A stretch of DNA of 30,866 nt from Lachnospiraceae bacterium UBA935. GTDB lineage: Bacteria; Bacillota; Clostridia; Lachnospirales; Lachnospiraceae. Position numbers and translations under genes: made by a program. The DNA lies in NCBI GenBank assembly GCA_002293525.1, contig DBDJ01000003.1, positions 1-30,866 on the forward strand. Reading direction: 5' to 3'. The notes under the pieces were generated by a model. It worked only from the letters and a program-made list of their open reading frames with translations, made no database searches and had not been told where the DNA came from. Of the stretch, positions 15,512 through 23,366 are shown in pieces. How positions within the stretch are numbered: position 1 is the first letter of the stretch; each line of letters opens with the position of its first letter.

Positions 15512-16993
15512 ATGAGAAAAAGCGGAGTTTTATTACCGGTTACAAGCCTGCCTTCCCGGTACGGGATCGGGTCGTTTTCTAAAGAAGCTTATCAATTTGT
15601 GGATTTTCTTAAAAAAGCGGGTCAGAGTTATTGGCAGATCCTGCCGCTGGGGCCTACGGGATATGGGGATTCGCCATATCAATCGTTTTCCACTTTTGCG
15701 GGGAATCCGTATTTTATCGATCTGGAGAACCTGGCTGACAGGGGCTGGATTACCAGAGAAGCATGCTTGCGCTATGATTTCGGAAGCAATCCGGCTCAGA
15801 TTGATTATGAGAAGCTGTATTGGTCTCGGGCTAAGGTGCTTTTTGCCGCATATCAAAACAGCAATATTGGAAAAAAGCGTAAATTCCGGGATTTTATAAA
15901 ACGTAACCGCTTTTGGCTGGATGATTATGCTTTATATATGGCCATCAAGGACGCAGAAGGAGGAAGCAGCTGGGCTGAATGGGAAGAAGCGCTGAAGCTG
16001 CGGAAGCCCTCGCGCATGAAGGAATGCCGCAAGGCTTTTAAGGACGAGATCGAATACTATCAGTTTCAACAGTATATATTTGACGAACAATGGATGAAGC
16101 TTAAGAAGTATGCCAATAGAAACGGCATCAAGATTATCGGTGATATCCCGATTTATGTGGCTCTTGACAGTGCCGATACCTGGGCGGACCCGGAACTGTT
16201 CCAGTTTGATGATCAATGCCGGCCGACCAGGGTAGCCGGCTGCCCTCCGGATGGATTCTCGGCTGACGGCCAGCTGTGGGGGAATCCGTTATACCGCTGG
16301 GCTTACCATAAAGAGACCGGATATAGCTGGTGGATACGTCGGATTGAATATTGCTGCCGGCTGTATGATGCCGTCAGGATCGACCATTTCCGGGGCTTTG
16401 ATGCTTATTATTCGATACCTTACGGTGCCCTGAATGCCAAGAAGGGGAAGTGGGAGAAAGGCCCGGGTTATGATATTTTTAAGGCCATCAAGGCGGAATT
16501 GGGGGAAAAGGAGATTATTGCCGAGGATCTGGGATTTTTGACACCCAGCGTACTCAAGCTGGTAAAAAGAACCGGCTATCCCGGGATGAAGATATTACAG
16601 TTTGCCTTTGACTCCAAGGAAGAAAGTGATTATCTGCCGCATAATTATCCGAAGAACTGTATTGTATATACAGGGACACACGACAATGATACGATAATGG
16701 GCTGGTACCGGACCCTGAATCAGGCCGATAAGGATTTTTGCCGGAACTATCTTAATCTGGGTAAATGTCGGCGCAAAGAGCTGCATTGGGAGTTTATCCG
16801 GGCGGCGCTGTCCAGCGTGGCGGAGTTGGCGGTAATACCGATGCAGGATTATCTAGGCCTGGGCCGGGAAGCCAGAATCAATACACCGTCTACGTTAGGG
16901 GGAAACTGGGAGTGGCGGATGGAAGCAGATGTCTTGACGGATGAACTGGCGGTACGGATCTATGATATGGCGAGGCTGTATAAGCGATGCTGA
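15512..16993 (+). CDS. malQ: 4-alpha-glucanotransferase (amylomaltase, GH77)
   Basis: A 493-residue cytosolic glycoside hydrolase family 77 enzyme that transfers alpha-1,4-glucan segments between maltodextrins. The N-terminus GVLLPVTSLPSRYGIGSF and SYWQILPLGPTGYGDSPYQ are family signatures. The catalytic region has VRIDHFRGFDAYY (nucleophile Asp), IIAEDLGFLTPSV (acid/base Glu) and YTGTHDNDTIMGWY (third Asp). The C-terminus RINTPSTLGGNWEWR is also typical. A GGGGATG ribosome binding site precedes the ATG. It stands alone, without glycogen or maltose genes, and is preceded by a highly structured leader. Confidence 0.96.
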   Translation: MRKSGVLLPVTSLPSRYGIGSFSKEAYQFVDFLKKAGQSYWQILPLGPTGYGDSPYQSFSTFAGNPYFIDLENLADRGWITREACLRYDFGSNPAQIDYEKLYWSRAKVLFAAYQNSNIGKKRKFRDFIKRNRFWLDDYALYMAIKDAEGGSSWAEWEEALKLRKPSRMKECRKAFKDEIEYYQFQQYIFDEQWMKLKKYANRNGIKIIGDIPIYVALDSADTWADPELFQFDDQCRPTRVAGCPPDGFSADGQLWGNPLYRWAYHKETGYSWWIRRIEYCCRLYDAVRIDHFRGFDAYYSIPYGALNAKKGKWEKGPGYDIFKAIKAELGEKEIIAEDLGFLTPSVLKLVKRTGYPGMKILQFAFDSKEESDYLPHNYPKNCIVYTGTHDNDTIMGWYRTLNQADKDFCRNYLNLGKCRRKELHWEFIRAALSSVAELAVIPMQDYLGLGREARINTPSTLGGNWEWRMEADVLTDELAVRIYDMARLYKRC

Positions 16994-17129
16994 AGGAATA
17001 CAAGGTTTAAGAACTATAAGTACACCCGAACTCTTTGGTGATTAAGCTTTTAATCGAGCATTGATGCAAACAGTGATAGGCAGCAGATTATATTCATATA
17101 AATTAATAATAAATCAATTGGAGTTATTG

Positions 17130-17723
17130 ATGTTAAATTATATATGGGCAGTTATGCTGATGATCGGAATTATTTTTGGAGCATTCAATGGGAATATGAA
17201 AGAAGTAACTGACGGGGCTCTGAATTCGGCTAAAGAAGCCGTCACATTATGCATCACGATGCTGGGTGTCATGGCATTGTGGTCAGGACTGATGGAAATT
17301 GCACAGCAATCCGGTTTGATTGCCAAGATGACAAAGGGTCTCTCTCCCTTTATGAGCTTTATGTTCCCGAAGATTCCCAAGGAGCACAAGTCCCGGGAAT
17401 ACATATCAACTAATGTGATTGCGAATATCCTTGGGCTTGGCTGGGCTTGCACTCCAGCCGGGCTGAAGGCGATGGAAGAACTGAGTAAGCTGGAAAAAGA
17501 GCGGACTGGGATAAATTCCGCTGTTGCCAGCAAAGAGATGTGTACGTTTATGATATTAAATATATCATCCTTGCAGCTTATCCCGGTAAATATGATTGTA
17601 TACCGAGGTCAGTATGGAAGCGCCAATGCTGCCGGCATCATTGCTCCGGCCATCATTGCTACTTTGTTCAGTACTGTGGTATCGGTGATATTCTGTAAGA
17701 TAAAAGAGAAAGCAAAATGCTGA
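17130..17723 (+). CDS. spmA: spore maturation protein A
   Basis: A 197-residue membrane protein of the SpmA/nucleoside-transporter-like family, needed in Bacillus for normal spore core dehydration and heat resistance. The start at 17130 (MLNYIWAVMLMIGIIFG) is chosen because TTGGAG lies just upstream; a longer reading from a TTG at 17061 has no ribosome binding site. Conserved pieces are NIKEVTDGA-like start region, NVIANILGLGWACTPAGLKAMEEL and the C-terminal GIIAPAIIATLFSTVVSVIF. Its usual partner spmB is present but on the opposite strand, converging on it. Confidence 0.92.
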   Translation: MLNYIWAVMLMIGIIFGAFNGNMKEVTDGALNSAKEAVTLCITMLGVMALWSGLMEIAQQSGLIAKMTKGLSPFMSFMFPKIPKEHKSREYISTNVIANILGLGWACTPAGLKAMEELSKLEKERTGINSAVASKEMCTFMILNISSLQLIPVNMIVYRGQYGSANAAGIIAPAIIATLFSTVVSVIFCKIKEKAKC

Positions 17724-17839
17724 TTGTAGATAATATTCGCCTTGAATTACATGATGATTCTCCAGAAAGTAAGCTGTTAGGACTTCCGGTTGATATGGAT
17801 CTAGAGGATAAAGCAAAAGGAAACAATGAGTTGGTGTAA
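17717..17839 (+). CDS. possible 40-residue protein overlapping the end of spmA
   Basis: An ATG inside the last codons of spmA (17717) opens a 40-codon frame ending in TAA. It overlaps spmA by seven bases, as coupled genes often do. The product is acidic (begins MLIVDNIRLELHDDSPESK) without a membrane segment. No homologue is recognised. It lies in the slot where spmB would normally follow spmA. Confidence 0.35.
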   Translation: MLIVDNIRLELHDDSPESKLLGLPVDMDLEDKAKGNNELV

Positions 17840-17856
17840 AAAAGATGACTCAATTT

Positions 17857-18381
17857 TTATAAGCTTGCCAGCAAGACACTTGCCAAGATGCCGGCAAAAG
17901 TGGATATCAGTGCTCCGGCCAGGGTATATCTGGTCTTAGTTACTTTAGCAGCAATAAAATAAACCGACATGGTATAAAATATCGTCTCTGTGCAGCTCAT
18001 CATGATTGAGGTAATCATTCCGATCCGGGAATCCGGCCCGTATGTTTTGAAGATGTCCAAGACCAGTCCGGTGGCAGCAGAGGATGAAAACATTTTAATG
18101 AAGACTACCGGTATGAGGGGGGAAGGAAAGCCGAACTGCTCGGTGGTGCCGGCGAACAGCTCGCCGATGAATTCCAGAAAGCCGGAAGCTCGCAATACCC
18201 CGACTGCCACCATCAAGGCCACCAGTGTAGGCATAATACCGATAACGGTGTGAAATCCGTCTTTTGCTCCCTTAATAAAATCCTCATAAACATTGCATTT
18301 ACTTAACAGTCCATATGTAACGATGTAAAATATTAATACCGGAATAATTATATTGGAAATATTGGAAAGAACATTCTGCAT
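17857..18381 (-). CDS. spmB: spore maturation protein B
   Basis: A 174-residue membrane protein of the SpmB family. The start at 18381 (MQNVLSNISNIIIPVLIFYIV) is chosen for GGAG seven bases upstream; upstream in-frame starts lack it. Conserved landmarks are GAKDGFHTVIGIMPTLVALMVAVGVLRASG, read here in parts, IFKTYGPDSRIGMITSIMMSCTETIFYTMSVYF and a hydrophobic C-terminus. SpmB works with SpmA in spore core dehydration. Unusually it lies on the minus strand, its end 17 bases from the end of the small frame after spmA, so the two spm genes converge. Confidence 0.9.
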   Translation of the reverse strand: MQNVLSNISNIIIPVLIFYIVTYGLLSKCNVYEDFIKGAKDGFHTVIGIMPTLVALMVAVGVLRASGFLEFIGELFAGTTEQFGFPSPLIPVVFIKMFSSSAATGLVLDIFKTYGPDSRIGMITSIMMSCTETIFYTMSVYFIAAKVTKTRYTLAGALISTFAGILASVLLASL

Positions 18382-18505
18382 TGGCAGGCTCCATAATGAG
18401 CAGAGGCTATTTATATAACTATATTTTAGAAATACAAATAACAGAACCATGCTCTGCTATTTGCACCACTCAAATAAACTGTCGGGCATCTCTCAATTAA
18501 ACCAT

Positions 18506-19351
18506 CTAGTATCTACGTTTTTGTGACGTGCCTTTCGAACGGAAACCAGCCTTCAGGAATAACCTGAACTGGCAGTATAGCAGGATGATTCCCGTACAGA
18601 CGATGCTAGCCAGAACGACATATTCCATAAAGCTGTGCGGATTAATACGGTATGCCCCGTTTAAGAAAGGGAGTCCCAGCATGATAAAAAAGTACCAGAA
18701 TATCGGTGATAAACATTTGCGGAAACGAAAGAAAAAGGAATTATGGGGACTGTCGCAGGTGTCCACGTCAATATCACCGCATTTCCGCAACCGTCTTTCC
18801 GTTCTTTTTTCCAACAAGATTCCGGCAGTATGATAAACGATCAGTAAGGCAAAGAAGAAACTTACTATGCCGATCACTGTATGTAGTTTTTCCGCTGTCA
18901 ACCATCCCCGGCCAGTCATGATATCCTGAAAAAGCGGCGGCAGATAAATCGACATGACAATACGCAGCCCATTGACGAAAACGGTGAACGGATAGGCTGT
19001 CAAAGGGCTTGCAAGCAGCCACAAAAAGCGCCCTTTCATGCTTTGCATCTGATGAATAAAAGAATAAATAAGGGTGGCAGTCACAATAATCATAAACTGA
19101 AAGCCCGAGCATGAAGCAGCAATGACGAAACGCACGCTATGATTTACATATCCCGAAGCAGGCTCCCATTCGAATGGGATACCGGTCAGGATGCTGGCCC
19201 ACCAAGAGGTGGGAGCCAGAATCCATTTTAAGTCAGTAAGGCCGGCCCGGCTGTAATACGATTTCATAATCCAGATTAATAGCAATCCCAGCATATAAAA
19301 GGCCCAGTTATTTTTGATTAGGCTGATAAGTTTTTCTTTCTTAGCTAACAT
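18506..19351 (-). CDS. xrtK: exosortase K-like membrane transpeptidase
   Basis: A 281-residue polytopic membrane protein with the exosortase/archaeosortase catalytic triad: Cys81 in IAASCSGFQF, Arg130 in VFVNGLRIVMSIYL and His157 in KLHTVIGIVSFFFALLI. The N-terminal KSYYSRAGLTDLKWILAPTSWW matches my recollection of the XrtK subgroup. Exosortases cut C-terminal sorting signals of exported proteins at the membrane and probably transfer them to a cell-surface acceptor. A C-terminal extension (190-281) adds more membrane helices. Its ATG overlaps the stop of the upstream minus-strand frame (ATGTTAG), so the two are coupled. Subgroup is less certain than superfamily. Confidence 0.82.
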   Translation of the reverse strand: MLAKKEKLISLIKNNWAFYMLGLLLIWIMKSYYSRAGLTDLKWILAPTSWWASILTGIPFEWEPASGYVNHSVRFVIAASCSGFQFMIIVTATLIYSFIHQMQSMKGRFLWLLASPLTAYPFTVFVNGLRIVMSIYLPPLFQDIMTGRGWLTAEKLHTVIGIVSFFFALLIVYHTAGILLEKRTERRLRKCGDIDVDTCDSPHNSFFFRFRKCLSPIFWYFFIMLGLPFLNGAYRINPHSFMEYVVLASIVCTGIILLYCQFRLFLKAGFRSKGTSQKRRY

Positions 19352-19578
19352 GACAGCTCCGCCTTTCTTAGTTTATTCTTTTTCGTCCGGTATGAGGCGC
19401 GCAGGTAACCGGTCAGTGCCAGGAATAAGGCACATGCTATCAATATCATGTCTCCGGGTTCCGAACCGATGGTGTAACCGACAGCCAGATTGGATACATG
19501 AAGGGGCAGGGGGTTCGGCTGGTCAGTGTCGGTGCTTTCCGTTCCGGGATTACGGACGGTGTCCAGTACGTTTTTCAC
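19345..19578 (-). CDS. short protein with C-terminal sorting-like anchor, possibly truncated
   Basis: A minus-strand frame of about 77 codons from a GTG at 19578, ending four bases inside xrtK. The first half is Thr/Asp/Pro-rich. The second has TIGSEPGD, a hydrophobic segment (MILIACALFLALTGYL) and a basic tail (RASYRTKKNKLRK), the three-part layout of a sorting signal. The SEP resembles the MSEP-CTERM signal that I recall being paired with exosortase K. No ribosome binding site precedes the GTG, and family members are normally longer, so this may be the tail of a surface-protein gene whose 5' part was lost beside the kinase gene. Confidence 0.45.
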   Translation of the reverse strand: MKNVLDTVRNPGTESTDTDQPNPLPLHVSNLAVGYTIGSEPGDMILIACALFLALTGYLRASYRTKKNKLRKAELSC

Positions 19579-19708
19579 AAATATGAAGTTAGTGCATATA
19601 ATGTTTATAGGGGTAATGACTGAACAGGTTTGCAAAATACAGGGGATACAGCAAAAAATACCTTTACTATTAATCTTAAAGGCGGCTGAGCTGCGGATAG
19701 GCATAAGG

Positions 19709-22198
19709 ATGATAATAAATAAGATACTATTACCCGTATCAGCGGCCATAGTTGCCGCTGCGTATTGGCAAGACCAGCAAAACCGGCAAAAACACAAAAA
19801 AAAAATGATAAACGCGATAAAAAGGCGGGATGATCTGCTCCAGACGGTGAATCGGATGGCAGATATGCTACTTCGTTATGATGCCGATGATTTTGACAGT
19901 ACCGTGTACCAATGTATGGGCATGTTGGCGAGAGCCATCCATGCCGACCGGATGTATCTATATAAGAGCTGTAACGAAAATGAGGATGACTGTTTTACGA
20001 AACTGTATGAATGGCCGGAAAACACCCGCTTATTATCAAATAATGACTCGGATTCCGGCATGGAATACGTTGAAAACACATCCAAACCAAATAAAACCTT
20101 AATGAGCGGCAACAGCATCCATTGCCTGGTCTGCAACATGCCAAAAGACGATCAGGAGCGTTACGACAGCCGGCATATCCTGGCAGTCTTGCTGATTCCT
20201 GTGTTTGTTCATAATAAATTCTGGGGTTATGTGGGTTTCGACAATTGCCACAGTAAACAGCTGTTTGCTAAAAACGAGGAATCTATTGTTCTATCCGGCA
20301 GTTTGATTATAGCCAATGCGATATTGCGTTATGAATATGTAAACACCCTCCAGGATTCGGCTGTCAAGCTGGAGTCGGCACTGGAAGAAGCGAGAAAAGC
20401 CAACAATGAAAAAAGTGATTTTATCGCTAAAATCAGCCATGAAATGAGAACACCGTTAAATGCTGTCATCGGTTTGTCGGAGCTGACTCTTAACAATGCC
20501 GGAATCGATGAGGAAGCAGCGACAAATCTGGATAAAATAAACAGTTCCGGTACATTGCTGCTGAGAATAGTCAATGATATCCTGGAAATCTCCAAAATGA
20601 AGTCAGGGAAAGCGGTAATCAGTCCCGACCGCTATGATGTTTCCGGCATGATCAGTGATGCCGTGCTCCAGAACGTTCTGCGAATAGGCAGCAAGCCGAT
20701 TCGGTTTGAGCTGAATATTGATGAAAATATGCCCGCCTACCTCTTTGGAGATGAGCTGCGTATCCGGCAGATCATCAATAATCTCCTTTCCAATGCCATA
20801 AAATATACCGAAAAAGGCATGGTAAAACTGGAGCTTAGTTACAAAAATGACGAAGATAATGCTTGGATGACCATCACTGTCAGCGATACCGGTATCGGTA
20901 TCCAGCCGGAAAACCTGGAACGGCTGTTTACCGATTATCTGCAGTTTGGTCCAGCATCCCAGCATCAGACCGACGGGACAGGACTGGGGCTTGCCGTTAC
21001 TAAGAATCTGGTGGAGCTTATGGAAGGGACGATTCGCGCTGACAGCAAGTATGGAGAGGGCAGTACATTTACAGTAAAACTGCCTCAGGGAGTCGTCACA
21101 GACAAAGTAATCGGACCGGATGCGGCACTGAACCTGAAGAACTTAAAATATTCTGCCGACAGACGTAAGCAAAAGGAACGCTTGGAACGAATCCGGATCC
21201 CTTATGCCAATGTGCTTATTGTAGACGATAACAGCATTAACCTGAAAGTCGTAAAAGACCACATGAAGCCATACGGCATGCGGATTGACTGCGTGACAAG
21301 CGGGCAAGCGGCGATAGCTGCCATGCGGGAAGAAAAGATAAGATATCAGGCTATTTTCATGGATCATATGATGCCGGAAATGGACGGTGTCGAAGCGGTT
21401 CGGATCATCCGAGAGGAAATCGGAACCGATTATGCCAAGACCATCCCCATCATTGCCCTGACCGCCAATGCGGTTGCCGGCAGCGAGGAAATGTTTTTAC
21501 AGAAGGGATTTCAGGCATTTATCTCAAAGCCGATTAATCTTACCAAGCTTGATTACATCATCAACCATTGGATCCGGGATAAAATGTTGTTAATCAATGG
21601 CATTGATGTACAGAAGGGAATCCACTATTCGGGCAGTGAAGCACTGTTTATCAGCCTGCTTGGCGACTTTTATAATTTGATAGACCTCAAGGCCGCCAAG
21701 ATAGAAAACGGCCTGGCAGAAGGATCGATCCGGGATATCACGATAGAATTTCATGCCTTAAAAAACACAGCAAAAACAATCGGAGCCGAAAAACTCTCGG
21801 AAATGTTCACCCGCTTAGAGCAATATGGCAATACCAATAATATCAAAGCCCTGGAAAGCGAACTGCCCGAGGTTATGAAAGAGTACCGAAGCTTTAAACC
21901 CGTCTTAAGACCTTTTGGAGAAGTGGAAGAGGAGGAAAAAGAAACGGCTTCTGAGACCAGATTGATCTCGCTGTTAAATAAACTGCGGTCGGCCATGGGT
22001 AATTTTGACCTGGATAGTGCCGACCAGACAATAAAACAGCTGGGACGCCTGCACATCCCGGAGCCATGCCAGCAGCAGATGGAAGCGTTAAAAGCCTATG
22101 TTGCGGATGTTGACACAGAAGAGACCATAAGAACAACAGGAGAAATGATAACAAAGCTAATTGAACTTACGATTGAAGAAAAGAGGGGACACGAATGA
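19709..22198 (+). CDS. hybrid sensor histidine kinase with receiver and HPt domains
   Basis: Counting from ATG 19709, the 829-residue protein has a short N-terminal membrane segment, a GAF-like sensor region (about 35-205) and a HisKA domain with SHEMRTPLNAVIGL (phospho-acceptor His244). The HATPase domain follows (NNLLSNAIKYT, DTGIGI, GTGLGLA), then a receiver (VLIVDDNS, Asp552 in FMDHMMPEMDG, SKPIN) and a C-terminal HPt domain with HALKNTAKTIG (His682). It is thus a complete His-Asp-His phosphorelay in one chain. The start is uncertain: AAGG is very close to 19709, and in-frame ATGs at 19616 or upstream are possible. It overlaps the next response-regulator gene by four bases. Signal unknown. 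Confidence 0.88.
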   Translation: MIINKILLPVSAAIVAAAYWQDQQNRQKHKKKMINAIKRRDDLLQTVNRMADMLLRYDADDFDSTVYQCMGMLARAIHADRMYLYKSCNENEDDCFTKLYEWPENTRLLSNNDSDSGMEYVENTSKPNKTLMSGNSIHCLVCNMPKDDQERYDSRHILAVLLIPVFVHNKFWGYVGFDNCHSKQLFAKNEESIVLSGSLIIANAILRYEYVNTLQDSAVKLESALEEARKANNEKSDFIAKISHEMRTPLNAVIGLSELTLNNAGIDEEAATNLDKINSSGTLLLRIVNDILEISKMKSGKAVISPDRYDVSGMISDAVLQNVLRIGSKPIRFELNIDENMPAYLFGDELRIRQIINNLLSNAIKYTEKGMVKLELSYKNDEDNAWMTITVSDTGIGIQPENLERLFTDYLQFGPASQHQTDGTGLGLAVTKNLVELMEGTIRADSKYGEGSTFTVKLPQGVVTDKVIGPDAALNLKNLKYSADRRKQKERLERIRIPYANVLIVDDNSINLKVVKDHMKPYGMRIDCVTSGQAAIAAMREEKIRYQAIFMDHMMPEMDGVEAVRIIREEIGTDYAKTIPIIALTANAVAGSEEMFLQKGFQAFISKPINLTKLDYIINHWIRDKMLLINGIDVQKGIHYSGSEALFISLLGDFYNLIDLKAAKIENGLAEGSIRDITIEFHALKNTAKTIGAEKLSEMFTRLEQYGNTNNIKALESELPEVMKEYRSFKPVLRPFGEVEEEEKETASETRLISLLNKLRSAMGNFDLDSADQTIKQLGRLHIPEPCQQQMEALKAYVADVDTEETIRTTGEMITKLIELTIEEKRGHE

Positions 22199-22995
22199 AA
22201 ACCATACTGTTCATGACAGAAGCAAATAATTACATGTCATTGTCGATCAAAGAAAGACTGGAAAATGCCGCCTACAACGTCATCACAGTAGCTGCCGATA
22301 TCGATGCGGTCAACCAAGTAAAGGAGCCGCTCGATGGTATCTTGATTTTTGCCAATGATAAACTAAGTTCTCAACAACAGTCCTTGGCTTTTCTCAAAGA
22401 CCGGGCCGTCATGGAAGATATTCCGATATTTATGGTAGGTGACACCGAAGATATAAAAACAGTGAATACAATTATTCCCAAAAATCTGATTCAACAGGAA
22501 TTTGTCCGCCCAGTAAATGTAAACAATATGCTTGAGTCAATAGACAACTTTATCAGGCAATACAATATAAAACTGAAAAAAAAGATATTGGTGGTAGATG
22601 ATTCCGGAACGGAACTTCGCAAGGCAAAAGAATGGCTGGAAAATAAATACAATGTATTTCTGGCCAATTCCGCAGCGATGGCGATTAAGTACCTAGCATT
22701 AAACCGGCCGGACCTGGTGCTGCTTGATTATGAGATGCCCTTGTGTAACGGGCAGCAGATTATGGAAATGATCCGGGCAGAAACAGAGTTCTCTGATATT
22801 CCGGTTATTTTTCTGACCAATACAGGAAACAAAGATGTCGTCATGAAAATAAAAGAGCTGAAACCCGAAGGCTATCTGTTAAAATCCATGGAACCCTCGC
22901 AGATTGTCAAGTCAGTGGATGCGTACTTCGAAAAAAAGAAAGAAAACGAAATAAAACACTTTAGCAACAGCCAAAGTGTTTTCCAACGGAGATGA
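22195..22995 (+). CDS. response regulator with pseudo-receiver and receiver domains
   Basis: A 266-residue protein starting inside the kinase gene (ATGA overlap). Residues about 1-120 look like a receiver fold lacking a clear phospho-Asp (PLDGILIFAND). Residues about 129-245 form a typical receiver: KILVVDDSG, Asp178 in LVLLDYEMP, PVIFLTNTG and the Lys of YLLKSMEP. No DNA-binding or output domain follows, so it probably signals through protein contacts or as a phosphate shuttle from the kinase HPt. The last 15 residues (EIKHFSNSQSVFQRR) are encoded by the terminator and 3' end of the opposite-strand tRNA-Ser, suggesting an altered C-terminus. Confidence 0.87.
   Translation: MKTILFMTEANNYMSLSIKERLENAAYNVITVAADIDAVNQVKEPLDGILIFANDKLSSQQQSLAFLKDRAVMEDIPIFMVGDTEDIKTVNTIIPKNLIQQEFVRPVNVNNMLESIDNFIRQYNIKLKKKILVVDDSGTELRKAKEWLENKYNVFLANSAAMAIKYLALNRPDLVLLDYEMPLCNGQQIMEMIRAETEFSDIPVIFLTNTGNKDVVMKIKELKPEGYLLKSMEPSQIVKSVDAYFEKKKENEIKHFSNSQSVFQRR
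22953..22982 (-). terminator. intrinsic terminator of tRNA-Ser
   Basis: A perfect 10-bp inverted repeat, AAAACACTTT (22953-22962) and AAAGTGTTTT (22973-22982), with a 10-base loop. On the minus strand it lies just after the tRNA-Ser 3' end and is followed by a T-rich run. It is inside the coding end of the response regulator. Confidence 0.75.
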
Positions 22996-23074
22996 AGAGA
23001 TTTGAACTCTTGCGCCGCGTGAGCGACCTACCGCATTTCGAGTGCGGACCCTTCAGCCACTTGGGTACATCTCC
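22987..23074 (-). tRNA. tRNA-Ser (CGA)
   Basis: A class II tRNA on the minus strand: acceptor GGAGATG pairs with CATCTCC, discriminator G. Anticodon stem CCGCA/TGCGG has loop CTCGAAA, anticodon CGA. It has a long variable arm and the T-arm GAGTTCAAATCTC. CCA is not encoded. Its 3' end overlaps the end of the response-regulator gene by nine bases. Confidence 0.95.
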
Positions 23075-23134
23075 ATATACTTAATCAACATAAAGTTTGC
23101 CAATTCATAAACGGCACTTCTTCCACCGCCATTC

Positions 23135-23164
23135 ATTATATTATGAACCCCCATCATAAGTCAA
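23135..23164 (-). promoter_or_regulatory. promoter for tRNA-Ser
   Basis: Minus strand: TTGACT (23159-23164), an 18-base spacer, then TATAAT (23135-23140). It would start transcription about 54 bases before the mature tRNA 5' end. Confidence 0.65.
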
Positions 23165-23300
23165 GACAATTCATTTATGGCTGTATCATGTAAACCCTAA
23201 AAAGTTACTTTCACTGGCAATGTCATTAATATAAAAACGATTAGCGGGGGAGCTCGGGAACCGGGATAAAATCGGGATGAACGACCCTAAACAAAAACTA

Positions 23301-23329
23301 TTGTGAGGTTCCCCAAAATAATATATAAT
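23301..23329 (+). promoter_or_regulatory. sigma-A promoter for pfkA
   Basis: TTGTGA (23301-23306), a 17-base spacer and a perfect TATAAT (23324-23329). The pfkA ATG is 38 bases past the -10. This rules out the in-frame ATG at 23328 as a start, since it overlaps the -10. Confidence 0.7.
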
Positions 23330-23366
23330 GGAACCATGTTTTGAAAGCATATGGAGGGTCCGTAAT

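Noticed and set aside
19680..19720. Possible riboswitch in the leader of the histidine kinase
   Set aside because: GC-rich short pairing (GGCGGCTGAGCTGC) did not match any class I know, and the region may be coding.
23328..23366. N-terminal extension of pfkA from an upstream in-frame ATG
   Set aside because: That ATG overlaps the -10 hexamer of the pfkA promoter, and the family N-terminus matches the start at 23367.
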